Of a stretch of 64,000 nucleotides of DNA, positions 48,270 to 60,499 are shown piece after piece (position 1 is the stretch's first letter; each line of letters begins with the position of its first letter). The notes beneath the pieces are model-generated. The model was given only the letters and a program-made list of their open reading frames with translations, made no database searches and was not told the DNA's origin. This stretch comes from Tubulanus polymorphus. Lineage: Eukaryota > Nemertea > Palaeonemertea > Tubulaniformes > Tubulanidae. Location: positions 5,332,001-5,396,000 of the forward strand of contig NC_134026.1 of the NCBI RefSeq assembly GCF_964204645.1, in the 5' to 3' direction. The translations under genes and the position numbers were made by a program.

Positions 48270-48330
48270 CGCACTTGCCGGGGATCGAACCCTGAACCAA
48301 TAGAACTAGACCACTTGTCCTACCCTATAA
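48270..48330 (-). mobile_element. tRNA-like fragment (SINE or tRNA relic)
   Basis: On the minus strand the sequence has a good box B (gggttcgatcccc) preceded by gtggtctagttct, which resembles a tRNA D-arm. The acceptor ends do not pair. Similar aagagaagcgacagtgaaatt sequences flank it at about 48245 and 48405, possibly a duplicated host repeat. Confidence 0.35.
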
Positions 48331-51300
48331 TTGCGACTGTCCTTAGGCGATTTACATTATAACTATTATTCAAATAATCCTGAGGCCCGGGTTCTCATTC
48401 TTGTTTAAGAGAAGCGACAGTGAAATTACCCCGGTCATTGAGAAATGAATTTCATTTATTCTGCGATGAATCGTCATTAAGATTCGCGTACGAGAAAATA
48501 AACTATATCATTGCAAATTTATTCAAATTATGAGACAAGTACGCATACTTGTGCATCGGAGCCTTGGCGAAGGCTGCAATCGATTTTCTAGAACGATAGG
48601 TTATAATGAGGACACATATTTTCAATGACAAAGAAATCAATTACGGTAATTACGATTTGAAATTATAGAAGATAATTAACAGACTTAATTTTTCGTTTAC
48701 ATAACAACTATAAAATGTATTACATGCCTGCATTAATTGAAATTGAAATTGAAATTAATTTTCATTAGGAAGATACATTATTGGACATTATTGTAAAGGA
48801 GTGTTATAATGAAGATACATATAACAGGACAATGGAGCTACACTGAGAGACTGTGGTCTGTCTATCCGAGCCATGTTACCCAAAAGCACCCAGGCGACAT
48901 TCAACACGACACATTTAACATTTTACAAAAATTATGTTATTATACATATATATAGATGTTTTTATGTAAGTCCCTTTGAAAGCAGGTTCGGGATAACGAA
49001 TAAATTGATCCAGGGAGAGTATTGTACAGAAAGGGGTGCATCTAGACTAGAAAAGTTGATACGTTGTTTCTAATTTCACTGAAAAGCAAGTTTTGACTCT
49101 CTGAAATCTAACACTTACCACAGTATCACTTGAAATAAGTGTAAGGCTAACATAATTAAAAAATCTTGTGTCTCATTTCTGCTGAGCTTTTAAATTTGAC
49201 GCGGCCGGCCGCCTATCTACCCTGTACATTACTTCTTTTAAAAATTATGATCAAGCTAACCACAACAGACCCGGCAGCAATGCAAATGTACTGATTATAG
49301 ATTTTATTGCGATTTCCAAATGACCCGACCGATTAGGAGAAACAGGGTATCATTCTTCTTTTTTTTTCTTTTTTTTAGCCATAGTTTCAGAGTTTTCTAC
49401 TAAAAGTTCTAAGATACGGTACTCCGAGTTTAAACCTATTTCGTGTAGGTCGATTATGAATTTGGTAAATGAAATTCCAATAATTATTGGTGGTTCTATA
49501 GGTAATATTCAATTAACAAATGTAACGATTCTCTCGAGTGAATAATATCAAAGCAACTCATTCATATTTCTACTATCAACGCCGACAACTTGATGTGGAA
49601 AAAAAATTCAAATTCAACACGAAGCCCCCACATCGACACATGATCTCCACAACAGATCGAAATAACAGCTCCGTTAGATCTTTATCGTTATCTTAACGTA
49701 ATCGCTTCTTTAGTCGGTCATAAAAAAATCATCGGCACACGCCGTGCCAACGAAGGTGAATACAAACGATACGAAGAATCGCGTTTCACTGGAATAAACA
49801 TAATTGAAAAAAGTATAGACTCACTCACCGTGAGAAATGCTCTCATTTTGTCGGTGATATCTATCGAATTTTTTTCGGAATGATCTTTATACATGTATCC
49901 ATATTCGCTATAATCAATGCGCCAGGCAATGGTCGCTAGTGAATGGCCGAAACCGAAGACCGTCGTCTCTTCGAAAATTTTGATGATAAATTTCGTTATT
50001 TAATCTTTTATAATGGAGTACGATTAAATTCTATTTAGCACACGCGGTGGTTATTCTATTGCAATGATTGCGCCTTAATCACATAGCTGAATTTATTTTC
50101 GCAATCTTGTATATGATAAAGGCGACGCTAAAAAGATAAGCAGGTTCCCTCTCACCTTGATTCCATGACGTAAACCTCCTATAGGAATCCGTGTATATGG
50201 CCAAGACAACTTCTCACCATTCCGTAGAGCACAGCTGTAAAAGACCAACTGGCGCTCCACGATATTCCATCCGAATGGCTACAATCTGTTACTGTCCCGT
50301 TTCAATGATTCCTCGCGCACTGCGTCCGGACAGACGAACTTATCATCTTGAAACGGAATCAAAATGAACGAAATATTCGTCTCTATATACATATATATAT
50401 ATATCTATAATATACATTGTAAAACTACGCAACGATTAGGTTATAGTTCCTATATACACTAGTATAAGAGGTTCTTACGCGAAGCTGGATAGATTTTCAC
50501 AACTGCTTCGATCACACAAGAACTGTTGCTTTTTCCGATCTAATTCCACTATAATGCTACAGCGTATAAAATCGAATCGTATGGAAACGGTCGACAAAAA
50601 TCGGGCGTAGGGTATAACCTGCCCCAATTTGAGGACCGTATATATCTCCTCTGCCTAGTTTGTTTGTAATACTGGACGACTTTGCGGTACCCGCGTAAAA
50701 CAAACTACGGAAACTTCGTTATTGCTGACAGGCAGTGCTGATGCCTCGAGTGGTAATTGCAGTAATAACGATAATTTATATAAGCGGGGAAGTCTTCCTC
50801 GGGTAAAGAAAAGTTATATCTAAAATACTATTCTATATACAATTTCGCACATAAAGGCTCCATACAATTCGCTTTCAGCTAATATCATTTATATTGACCC
50901 CCGCTGAATGAATTTCCATTAATAACGCAAAAACCCGCATTTGAATCGCGATAAAATCTTTTGAACGGGTCCGATCAAATGTGGTTATAGAGTTATTATT
51001 CCGGTAACGTATTTAAATAATCATGCCCGATTTTAGTTAAGTATATATGGGCATATAAGGGATTAAAGTGTGACTGGTAATGAATTACGAAAGATTAAAC
51101 AGTTCGCGTGAACGTGGACAACATCTTGTCGCCAGTCAAAGTCCAAAGATGGGTCCATTCAATATCCCGAAATGTTTTCAACATCGATATTCTAAATAAC
51201 ATATAGTGGACACACACATAGTGAAATGAATATTGCGTCTCTTGACGGCATTCCTCCGTTTAGTCATCGACCGCATACCATGAAGTAGACAAATATATTA

Positions 51301-53473
51301 GGATTAATGCAGTTTGTGTAGATTAGTTCCTGGATTAAGTCCTGTTGTTAATTGTGGGATAACGAAGTCGCTACATGGAACGTGTACACGTCCTGCTCGC
51401 CTCAGGATCCGGGTAGTGTCAATTCACTTTTCATTTAACTAGATCGACAAATTGCGAGTTGTGTGCGGCCATCGTTGAAATTAAACTTGTTTCGTCGTAA
51501 AGCGCATTTTTCGCGTTAATAAGCGCCTCATTCTGAAAGGGGCGCACTGTTCATCGGACTCTAGGTGCACTCATTTGCTACATCGGTTTAAGAAATTATT
51601 TTCATCTTTGTCATTTAGTATACATTGGTCCATACATTAACGAATAATAATTTTCGCGACGAAAAAGTTGTGACCGCAAAAAAATGCTCTTAAATCACGA
51701 TGTAGATTTTTCTTCCGCGCCCGAGTTTTGTCCGAGATTGTGGTTTACTTGCTTAATGTTTCCCAAGGGCAGATAGCAATCAACTTGACTCGCCTCCGAG
51801 CGATGGCAAGGTTTGATAAAATATATAAATAACACAGATTCGAACATGGATCCAACATATCTCCGCTGCCAGCGTTGCGACGGTCGCGGGAATTGCTAAA
51901 TACACTTAATAACACGTATTAATTCGCTTCTGAGTATAATCTCCTTATGATTAGACATGATTAGCCCCGTAACGATCATAATATCAAGTTTCTAGATGAG
52001 CAAAAGCCTTGACCTATAGAAAAAACATATAAGATATTTCGGTATGTTTGTATGCATGTATGCATGAATAATGATATCCAAGTCATTGCTTAGACCATGA
52101 CGCCTTGTAATTCATTTACGGTGCTTTACTGCATTATCAAGACTCGTGAGCCCTCTATGAGCTTATCGTTAAAGATGCTGTAAATTCGACCGCCGATCAC
52201 ACAACTTTATCTGTACTTCGATTTCCGATTTCAAAATCAAACCCCCTGTTTCGTCCCCGGCAGGTGTGTGGTGGGTTTGTAGGGGACACCGAATCAAAAC
52301 AAATCAAATCAAACGAAATCTATCTATCAAATAAATAACCGGGTCAATCCCTTTTTTAAGATCAAAAAGGGAGTATCCATTGTTTAGCGACTTAAAGGGC
52401 AACCCCACTGTATTGTTTTGTGAATCATTAAAGCGGACACTATCAAATGATTTGAAAGATCGTCTGTTTCGTTTAAAATCTTGAATACCAGGGCTAACGA
52501 CCGAAACCGATTTTATCATGATGAAACTAAAGCACATATCACACTCTAGTTTATGTATTGCCTAAAGTTCATACATCAAACTGACAAGCATATTCAAATG
52601 CGCATTATTTCTAAAGATTTCCATAAATTTCCATATGAAGATTTTGACGTGTATGGCTTATTGTCGAGGCAAGCATTTTTTCAAACCTTCAAATATGCTG
52701 AAAATGATTTAGATGAATTCTGTCACTAATCACCGATGCCTACGATATTGTCCATCATTCTCATACATAAGTTTGAAGAAAGAGACATGACCATATTGAA
52801 ACCACATCTGTTGCAGTCATCACCTATATCATTTCTCGATAGTTTCACCTCGACCAGGTTGATAAGATAAACCTTCGAGAAAAAATGTGACAATTCCAAC
52901 ACAATTCGACGAAGCGTCCCAGGGGCATAAGTATAGCGTTAGAAACTCAGAAATAATTTATTATTCCAAGAACACCTTTATACAGAATTATTATGCACCA
53001 GTGTAATAGTATTTATTCATATATATATATTTAAGTTTCGACCGTATAAAATACATGCAGGTGACACTGTGCGTTTGAAATGACATCATTTCATTAAAGC
53101 AGAATTTAATCATTTTTGCAACCACGAGGTTAACACAATAAGTATCTGCATTGTTATTGTAATTTACGTATATTCAAATACATTGCAACCATCTGTTTTG
53201 TACGGTCGCTGATTTGGGACATGTGAACATATACGGAATATTTTGTTTTTGCGCGTTTTCGTGGAGGACGAAAAAAATTTGTCCCGAATCCGCCACCATA
53301 GTTTTGAGTCATGAACTGAAAAACCACTTTTGTGGTCATTTTTGTGGTTGTGGCCATCATTTTACGATTGAGTTTTACTTAAAGATCATTTTTGGTGCAT
53401 GAAACTCACTCAGATATCTCGTTTACTGAAGAAAATAGAATTTGTGGATCATTAAAATTGCGAGAGTAAAAAT

Positions 53474-53535
53474 GCATCGGTCGGGATTCGAGCTCGGGCC
53501 ACCATTAGGTGGGTGAGAATCACTGAACCACCGAT
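53474..53535 (-). pseudogene. tRNA-Gly pseudogene
   Basis: On the minus strand it aligns with the intact tRNA-Gly at 55762-55692. It shares atcggtggttcagtg at the 5' end and cccgaccgatgc at the 3' end. It has lost bases of the D-arm, the anticodon loop is changed, and box B reads gagctcgaatccc. It could not fold as a working tRNA. Confidence 0.75.
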
Positions 53536-54112
53536 TTTTTAAGTCAGACTAATCTCATAATTTTTTTTCAAACATGTGAAACAATCATCTATCGCTGTTT
53601 TCAGAATAAACCATTTAGTAGAAGCTCAAACGGAATAATATGGAAACCATATGCTATATAAGTACACATGTGATTATATAAAGGTGGCGCTGCAAGGCAG
53701 TCATCTCAGCCAAAAACTAAACAAGCATATTTGACTTCATTGCCGATATTTTGTCACATATATCTATATTAGCTACCGGGATTAGATAAAAAATACATTG
53801 AAAAAATAATACAAAGAAATACATGTTCATGCTTCGACTTTCTGATTTTGCCAATCTATTTTTCTAAAAATCAATGTATGCGTTCCATATATACACAATA
53901 GACAACACAAACACAATCAGTGGTAGTTCTAAAGTTTCTTATTTCATTACGCGATGACAATAAGTTATTGTGATAGAATACATGAATTCTACATGAACAA
54001 ATTGATTCATCATTATGTACATGTTTATCCTGTGTGTATATCCTATAATTTTCATCATTTGCAAACCGATAATCCTTGAGTACGGTCAGTTCAGCGAACC
54101 TGAACGTGGATC

Positions 54113-55075
54113 ATGAATTCATCTTTGATGCAGATTGGTCGGCCTTACCACAGTTACAACATCCTCCTGTCATTGGAAAGCAAGTCTCCCGCTTACCGTA
54201 TGTTCTCTATATTCTTTCTGTCGATTACATTTTTGCTGGGGGCATTTGGAAACTCCGCTACTTTTCTCATTATGATAAGTCACAGATTCAGGAATTTATC
54301 TTATGCCAACTATCTTATTGCTCTATCTTCGTGCGATATGCTATTCTCATTCAACCTCACGATAATGCCCGTCGTACAGCTTGGTTTCTTACACGTGAAA
54401 AACGGTCCCATATTCCTCATCAACTCGCTAATAAGTTGTAAAATCTTCGAATTTCTAATGGGACTCGCAAGTTCTTGCAGTTCCTGGTTCATAGTAGCTG
54501 TATCTCTCGAACGTGCTGCAGTCGTGCTCTTCCCGCTGAAGTCTCGTTTGATATGTACACCGAGATTCGCCCGATATGTCATCGTGATCATTTTCATCGT
54601 GAATGCGCTGATCATCTACCTTTCTCCTTTCATGGATATGGGTTTCTTAGATAATTTTGGATGTTACTATAAACTATCGATACAATTCGTTCTTTATCTC
54701 TCACTTGCGGTTTACATCTACACTTTACCTTTGATTTTCATAGTTACATCAAATTATGTCATAATACTAAATTTGTCCAAAAGTTCCGAATTGATTTCAT
54801 CGGATAAAAAATCTACAACCTCAAAAAGAACAACAAAAATGCTTATCACAGTGTCACTAGCATTTGCGATATTCACGCTACCCGTCACTATGAATACGTT
54901 TTTACCAATTTCCGTAGAATCAAAAGACTTTCTTTTTGATGTGTTCAGCAATTTTCAATTGTGCAATTATGCAATAAACTTTTACATATATCTTTTGCTG
55001 GGAAGGGAAATTCGTGAATATTTCTGCGAAAGGGTTTGCTGCATGGATAAAGGACGAAATATAAGTCACTGGTAG
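54113..55075 (+). CDS. Class A (rhodopsin-like) G-protein-coupled receptor, orphan
   Basis: An intronless 320-aa frame with seven hydrophobic segments, presumably in the plasma membrane. TM1 carries the GN motif (GNSATFLIM, about residues 46-54). TM2 has the conserved aspartate (SSCDML). TM3 ends in ERA instead of DRY (residues 133-135). Cys109 and Cys184 are placed to form the usual TM3-ECL2 disulfide. TM6 keeps a proline (FTLPV) but not the CWxP tryptophan. TM7 has NFYIY in place of NPxxY. An NSS glycosylation site follows the initiator Met. The layout resembles invertebrate peptide-type orphan receptors. The ligand is unknown. Confidence 0.85.
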   Translation: MNSSLMQIGRPYHSYNILLSLESKSPAYRMFSIFFLSITFLLGAFGNSATFLIMISHRFRNLSYANYLIALSSCDMLFSFNLTIMPVVQLGFLHVKNGPIFLINSLISCKIFEFLMGLASSCSSWFIVAVSLERAAVVLFPLKSRLICTPRFARYVIVIIFIVNALIIYLSPFMDMGFLDNFGCYYKLSIQFVLYLSLAVYIYTLPLIFIVTSNYVIILNLSKSSELISSDKKSTTSKRTTKMLITVSLAFAIFTLPVTMNTFLPISVESKDFLFDVFSNFQLCNYAINFYIYLLLGREIREYFCERVCCMDKGRNISHW

Positions 55076-55691
55076 TTCAGTATAAAGAGTCCAGCAATTA
55101 TTTGTGCTAATGACCCGGAAGATTTAGTTTCATCGAAATCTATGATAATGAAAGAATTGTATCCATACCCTGCCGAAAGTAGATGATAATTTCGACGATG
55201 TCTTGTGTACGTAAAAAACTCTTAAGAGAATTTGACCGTGATGTCATTCATTGCGACCAAAAAATCGTATATCGCTGTCCAAATATGTGCACGTGGATGC
55301 ATTGTGGTCGTGAGATGAACTGAATTTATTTTGTGGGAAATTTCTTACTCAATTTTGTTACTTTTGTTTCGATAACAATTTCACTTACTGTTGTTTCACG
55401 TATATTGCGTTTTCCATAAATATAAGTTTAGGGTTATCTTCGAAAATGTCGATTCTTTGCTTACCTTGTTACAAATCCCATGAATTCCAAATTCTGCGGC
55501 GTTTACACTTTAGGCATCACTGACATGACTATATTCAAATTACAATAACTCAACATCCTGGTTTGTTACACGACTTTTATGTTCCAGTAAAAGAAACGTA
55601 TTATATTACCATGTCAATTTATCGTATATAGATGATATCTACTATCATATACATATACTAAAATAATATTTTCAGTCGGAAGAAAATAACA

Positions 55692-55762
55692 TGCATCGGC
55701 CGGGAATCGAACCCGGGCCCCCCGCGTGGCAGGCGAGAATTCTACCACTGAACCACCGATGC
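55692..55762 (-). tRNA. tRNA-Gly (GCC anticodon)
   Basis: A 71-nt tRNA gene. The acceptor stem gcatcgg/ccgatgc pairs fully. Box A is tggttcagtgg, the anticodon loop is within ctcgcctgccacg with anticodon GCC, and box B is gggttcgattccc. A TTTT polymerase III terminator follows within about 6 bases of the 3' end (plus-strand aaaa at 55683-55686). It is nearly identical to tRNA-Gly(GCC) of other animals and lies downstream of the GPCR on the opposite strand. Confidence 0.97.
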
Positions 55763-56107
55763 TTCACATACATAACCTGAAATACCATACTTGTGTATAC
55801 TCGAAATCCTAACCCAAAAAGAAATAAGACCATCTGTCGTGGCACAAGTGTTGGAAATTTCCTTTATTGTTTTCTAATCTTTATTACATCATCTGCTAAT
55901 ATCCTTTCAAAAACCTCAACAAGCTCTACTGGTACCACTTTTGTAAACGTGAACATATATAATAATACTTTAAGATAAAGCAAAGTATTATCAATACACA
56001 TTGTTTAATGAGAATTTTAAGAAACATCTCTAAAATCTAATAAATTAATACATTTCATATTTGCATCATTCGCCGATTATCGGTTTGTGAAGAGCTGAAA
56101 GATCGTT

Positions 56108-59100
56108 TTATTCGATGTCTTTTTTGATATCTTCCCAGGTTCCCTTCATGGCTATTTCATCCAGTTCGTTGTTGAGCGAATCGTCGGAGGCGATTACCTC
56201 AACTGTGTAATAAACCGTCTTGCCGTGGAACCAGCTGAATGTATTATCAAAAACCACCACGTCTATACAAATAGATATATACGACACAATATATACTCTA
56301 TCTATGTTGATTGATTAACTGATTAACCCTTTTTTAATTACTTGGAGTACGCAGGTCCGCCTCCCAGAATTCTGCAAACATTCATCAAATTTAAAAAAAA
56401 TTCTACTTTGTTTTAGTTCTCCGTATTATCATCACAATTTTTCAATATAATAAAACAGATTTTTTCTGTCCGTTTTGATTTTCAATCAAGTTTCTCGTTC
56501 ATCTTGATGTTCAGCGTCGTGTAATTTGCAAACAGTTCTCCCATCAAATTCATCATAATTTTCTTTTCCTTATTTTATTTTCCCCTCCTCCCTCCCATTT
56601 GTCCCCGCTTCCCCTAGTGATTAAAAACTCCTTATGTTTAAGAAGTTTTCCAGGAAGTACTGTGTTATTTTTTAACAGATAAAAAATAACTTAACACAAA
56701 CTGATCCTGGTTGTGAGATCAGGAACTAACAACCGATGAGTTACTCACATGTTCCAGCTTTGTCGCAGTTCACACTGCCATTCTCGGGCACAGTGTGACT
56801 ATTTACTCTTTCCATAGGCAGGATTTCTTCCAACTCGTCGCCATTCTTATAATATACACCGAAATCGATATCGTTTTTTTCGGTTTTAAAATCCCACCTA
56901 ATTTAAAACGAAAGCAAATTAGTTGAAGCAAATTTGAAATATATACATGTAAATAGCTAGGCTTAGTCATTTCTGAAATTTCACGAAAGCTCAAGATTGT
57001 ACAACTGATTGACACCGTTTAATCGGTAGATGATTAGTGATTGATTCCATGCCCGAATCAGTTTTTATTGATGTATTAGATCACCGGGAATGTTGTGGGT
57101 AGATGCAGAAAGTTATTGAAAATCCGGCGAATGATCAACTTAAATTAACCTACAAATTCATACATGGTATATACGTAAATTTGTGAAGACGGAAAACCCG
57201 CGAAGGCACACGCCGTACCTGAGAATGCTGTCCTTATTCTCGATAATTGTTTCCACGTCGTGTTTGCTTCCGGCCTCAACATTCACGCACGTCATATCCT
57301 TAGTAGATATTTTATCCTTGAGGAAATAAGAGTCTGGAACTTTGCCTCCCTGACAAATCTACGAGACAAAATGGACAATTTTACCCTCTCGGATCAAGGC
57401 ATAACCGACAAAACCTTCGTATTTGCTTTCAATCACTATAGGTTATCGATATCCTTTCAATTAATCGTATGAATTTTTAAGCTTGCGGGGGCAAATCTAG
57501 GGTCTGATATAGGTAGGGGTGCATCCCAAAATTATCATCCCATATCATATAATTACAAGTGGACTCCGAGAAAAGAACTCAACAGAAAAACTTCAACCCG
57601 ACCGTTTTTAGAATTACAGAGAAATTACTCATTCATCAGATATCAGATTGATTATAATCCCATAAAATGTCAGGGACACTTGGCACGTGCGCATCTCTCC
57701 CTTTGGATCAGCCCATGGCGTGTAAAAGTTGTGGGTTACTTTTATTCTGTTCATATTCCTCTATTTGAGTCCCTATTTTCCAGACGGTTGGATCGTTTTG
57801 GCTTTGTTGGATTTTAGTCGAAAATGACGAATATTTGGTCGGAATATGACGTTTTCATGATGTCAATTTTTTACTTTTCGACTTGAACGTCACTTTTGGT
57901 CACATTCTGTATCGTTTTGCTTCCGTCTTCTGGACGTCGAATCCCTGCTGGGGTGTTGATATCGAGAAATCATTTCAATGCTAACCTTCATTCTACATAG
58001 TGGATTTCCATCAGGATCGGTTTGTGTGCCACCATAAGCTACCGGTAAATTTTCGGGATCAATATAGTTCAGCAATGTTGGCAAATAGTCGGCTACAAGA
58101 ATAGATTGATTAGAAATTCATTCATAAATCGTAATACTACTTCATAATGTGATAAGATATTTTGAAATAACATGTGGGATGCTCTCGTCTGCAAGGTCTT
58201 AAGAGTTAATGCTATTTCGGAATTTGAGTATAAAACCTGTAACGCAACCAATTTAAGCCTAATGTTAAGATAATTCAAGTAGTGTTTATTGTATGATTCT
58301 TTTTTTTCTATGAATATAATATACGAGTCGCCCATTATATTATCGTTAAGTCGGGCGTAGGTCGGCCTTGCGACGCGACGCGATCGTCGCGTTGCGTCAC
58401 AAGTGGCCGCGCAAGTCGGTTGCGATGCGGTTGTCAGCGACTGTGTGCGACTAGTTGCTGCCAGTCGCAATAGCACGCAGGTCGGTTGCGACGATCGCGT
58501 CGCGTCGCAGAAAGTAGAACATGTGCGACTCATTGCGACTGGCGTCGCTGGCAGTCGCAACCCGTCGCTGGCAGTCGCAAGGTAGCGCAGGTCGGTGAGT
58601 CGTTGCGACGCGATCGTCGCTGGCGGTCGCAGTGAGTCGCGTCGCAATGAGTCGCAAGCCGTCGCAAGGCCGACCTACGCCCGCCAAACTCAGTAGTATA
58701 TTTTTACAAAAGTTGCAAACTAGTATTGGCCAACTCGGTATTACGAAGCTGTGATGGTAGGGATAGATATATGATAGGATATTCGCTTTATGGAAAATGC
58801 TCGATGCTTTTACCTCCTAGAACGTGAATCTTTTTTCGCATTTCTTCCGTGACTAAAGGACGGCTTAGTTTGTATAGAATAGGGAATATTCTTGGAGCTT
58901 AAACAAGAAATAACAGACACATACATCAATTCAATCATCACCCCTGTACGAATAATGTCGTAATCTTCTAGATAATCACTTACTGTTTATGACGAACATA
59001 TTTTTCATCATTTCCGGGTAATTGTCTTCTAATATTTTGACTAAACGTAGATACATCTGAATTCCTTTCAAAACGAAAGAACGTTTGACACCCATTAAAT

Positions 59101-60499
59101 CAAAGATAGTCACATGGGGCTGGTTTTATAAACTGGTATTAACCCGGAGGTTAACTCAATTGAAAATGAACTGAGTCAACCCCCGTGCTTAAGTTAATAC
59201 CAGTTTATAAAACCGGCCCATGGTATATAGGGTCTAAGCAAGTTTTTCTATCATTTCTGATAAAAGCTGATTATTTCGTTGACAGGAAAACTCGAAATCT
59301 GATACTAGAATAAATTAGTTCCGCTGATACCTGGTCGCCATAAATGTGTGGTAGCTCCGACATCGGCCATATCAAATATAACAGTCAAACCATCTACACG
59401 TTTACCCAACTGTTGGAATAAAAAACGCAATCTATATCCGTGTTATCTGGGGGTTCTAAGATTCTTACATTGTCTAACATAGTTGAAATACATTCAATAT
59501 TCAAGTCATTCAGAGAATTTTTTTCGAACCTTTTCGCTTTGTCTTTTCCAATCAGCGACGATTTCTTCACACATGAAGACTTTAGATTTTTCGAGGTCGA
59601 CCGTTTTTGCTGAATACATGATGCCTTTCATGTCTATAGTACCGTAAAGTTCTATTTTCAGCGGAGATCCGTCTTTGTCGTGGCCGACCAGTCCACCGGG
59701 CATATACTTCTTTATAACCTGCACAACAAAAAAGACGTTTTTACCGATCCGGCACTAATTTTGCTAAGCAGAATTTTTGGGGCGAGATTTTGGATGCAGT
59801 GAATTTGCAGTGTTATTTTACCTCTGGTATTGTATAGTCCTGCAGAATAGTATCGGCTCCTATTCGCTTCCGAAATTTCAAACTCTGAAATCAAATGAAC
59901 TAACATCTAACAGATATCATTTTCATAATTACTGATAAGTTTTAGCCATTTGTGGCGACCAGGTGATTACAGGCCGTTTCTTAAATGTGATCGTTCTTAC
60001 ATCTCTGAACATTTCACTCGCTTTCTTTACATCCCAGCTACGGGCTGAAAAAAAAAAAACAACGAATGCGATAACGGACTTTAGGAATATTAGAACGATA
60101 TAAGAGAATAATATGTAGATGGTTAGAATATTTCTCGCCTACCATAAAAACGGATCACTTACCTATCAACCACTTTCTTAGTTCATAGTCGTCATATTTA
60201 TCTCTATCTAAAACGTCCTTGACATTGTCTTTAAACTAAACGCAAAAGATATATTTCATATAGAATACGTAGATGACTGATGGCGATCGGAGATGGGAGA
60301 TTTGCCGTAGATTAATGATAAATCATTACCTGTTTGAGCGCGAAAGCTTCTTTGTCGCTTTTCGAGGCATTTGCCATCGATTCTTCGAGTGTTGGCAGCT
60401 TGTACTGAAAATATCATCCCAAGTTACACATAACTTCCAGGAGTTGAAGTAGGAGAAATAGAATTTGCATATGTATATTATACTTACTGATTTCCTCAT
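56108..60499 (-). CDS. SEC14-like lipid-binding protein (CRAL-TRIO + GOLD)
   Basis: Thirteen exons join in phase to give 413 aa (human SEC14L2 403): 60499-60488, 60404-60330, 60235-60163, 60044-60001, 59884-59822, 59718-59530, 59409-59331, 59064-58984, 58897-58814, 58092-57986, 57349-57219, 56897-56749 and 56262-56108. The CRAL-TRIO N domain is at about 28-90 (LRKWLIARSWD). The lipid pocket is at about 90-260, with [29 protein letters not shown] and [19 protein letters not shown] domain at about 285-395 has [15 protein letters not shown] and [13 protein letters not shown]. The family binds and transfers hydrophobic lipids such as squalene, tocopherol or phosphoinositides in the cytosol. The exon 6 donor is weak (aag|gttcga) but required by homology. 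Which SEC14L paralogue it equals is not decided. Confidence 0.93.
58353..58682. mobile_element. 330-bp GTCGC-rich MITE in SEC14-like intron 9
   Basis: Perfect 22-bp terminal inverted repeats run 58353-58374 (gggcgtaggtcggccttg...) and 58661-58682 (...caaggccgacctacgccc). The interior is packed with gtcgc and gcgac words in both orientations and is far more GC-rich than its surroundings. It has no transposase. The open frames 58093-58647 and 58451-58687 are side effects of this composition. Confidence 0.88.
59116..59220. mobile_element. Short hairpin element in SEC14-like intron 7
   Basis: The ends tggggctggttttataaact and agtttataaaaccggccca are inverted repeats, with nested ggttaactca/tgagtcaaccc pairs inside. 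It is 105 bp long and has the same general plan as the ccagttccacag elements. Confidence 0.75.

Larger units (their letters stand above)
45628..54112. other. 8.5-kb gene-poor interval
   Basis: No protein gene is recognised. It is AT-rich with short runs such as (ttcag)n near 47727-47745, a tandem duplication at 46321-46461, a tRNA-like fragment near 48275-48328 and the tRNA-Gly pseudogene at 53474-53535. The first part presumably contains the promoter and 5' UTR of the membrane-protein gene. The rest may hold regulatory DNA or non-coding exons that cannot be told from sequence alone. Confidence 0.55.

Noticed and set aside
54076-54441. 121-aa frame overlapping the GPCR start
   Set aside because: It is out of frame with the seven-helix protein, which has far stronger support.
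58093-58687. 184-aa and 78-aa minus-strand frames
   Set aside because: They run through the GTCGC-rich MITE and the intron between verified SEC14-like exons.
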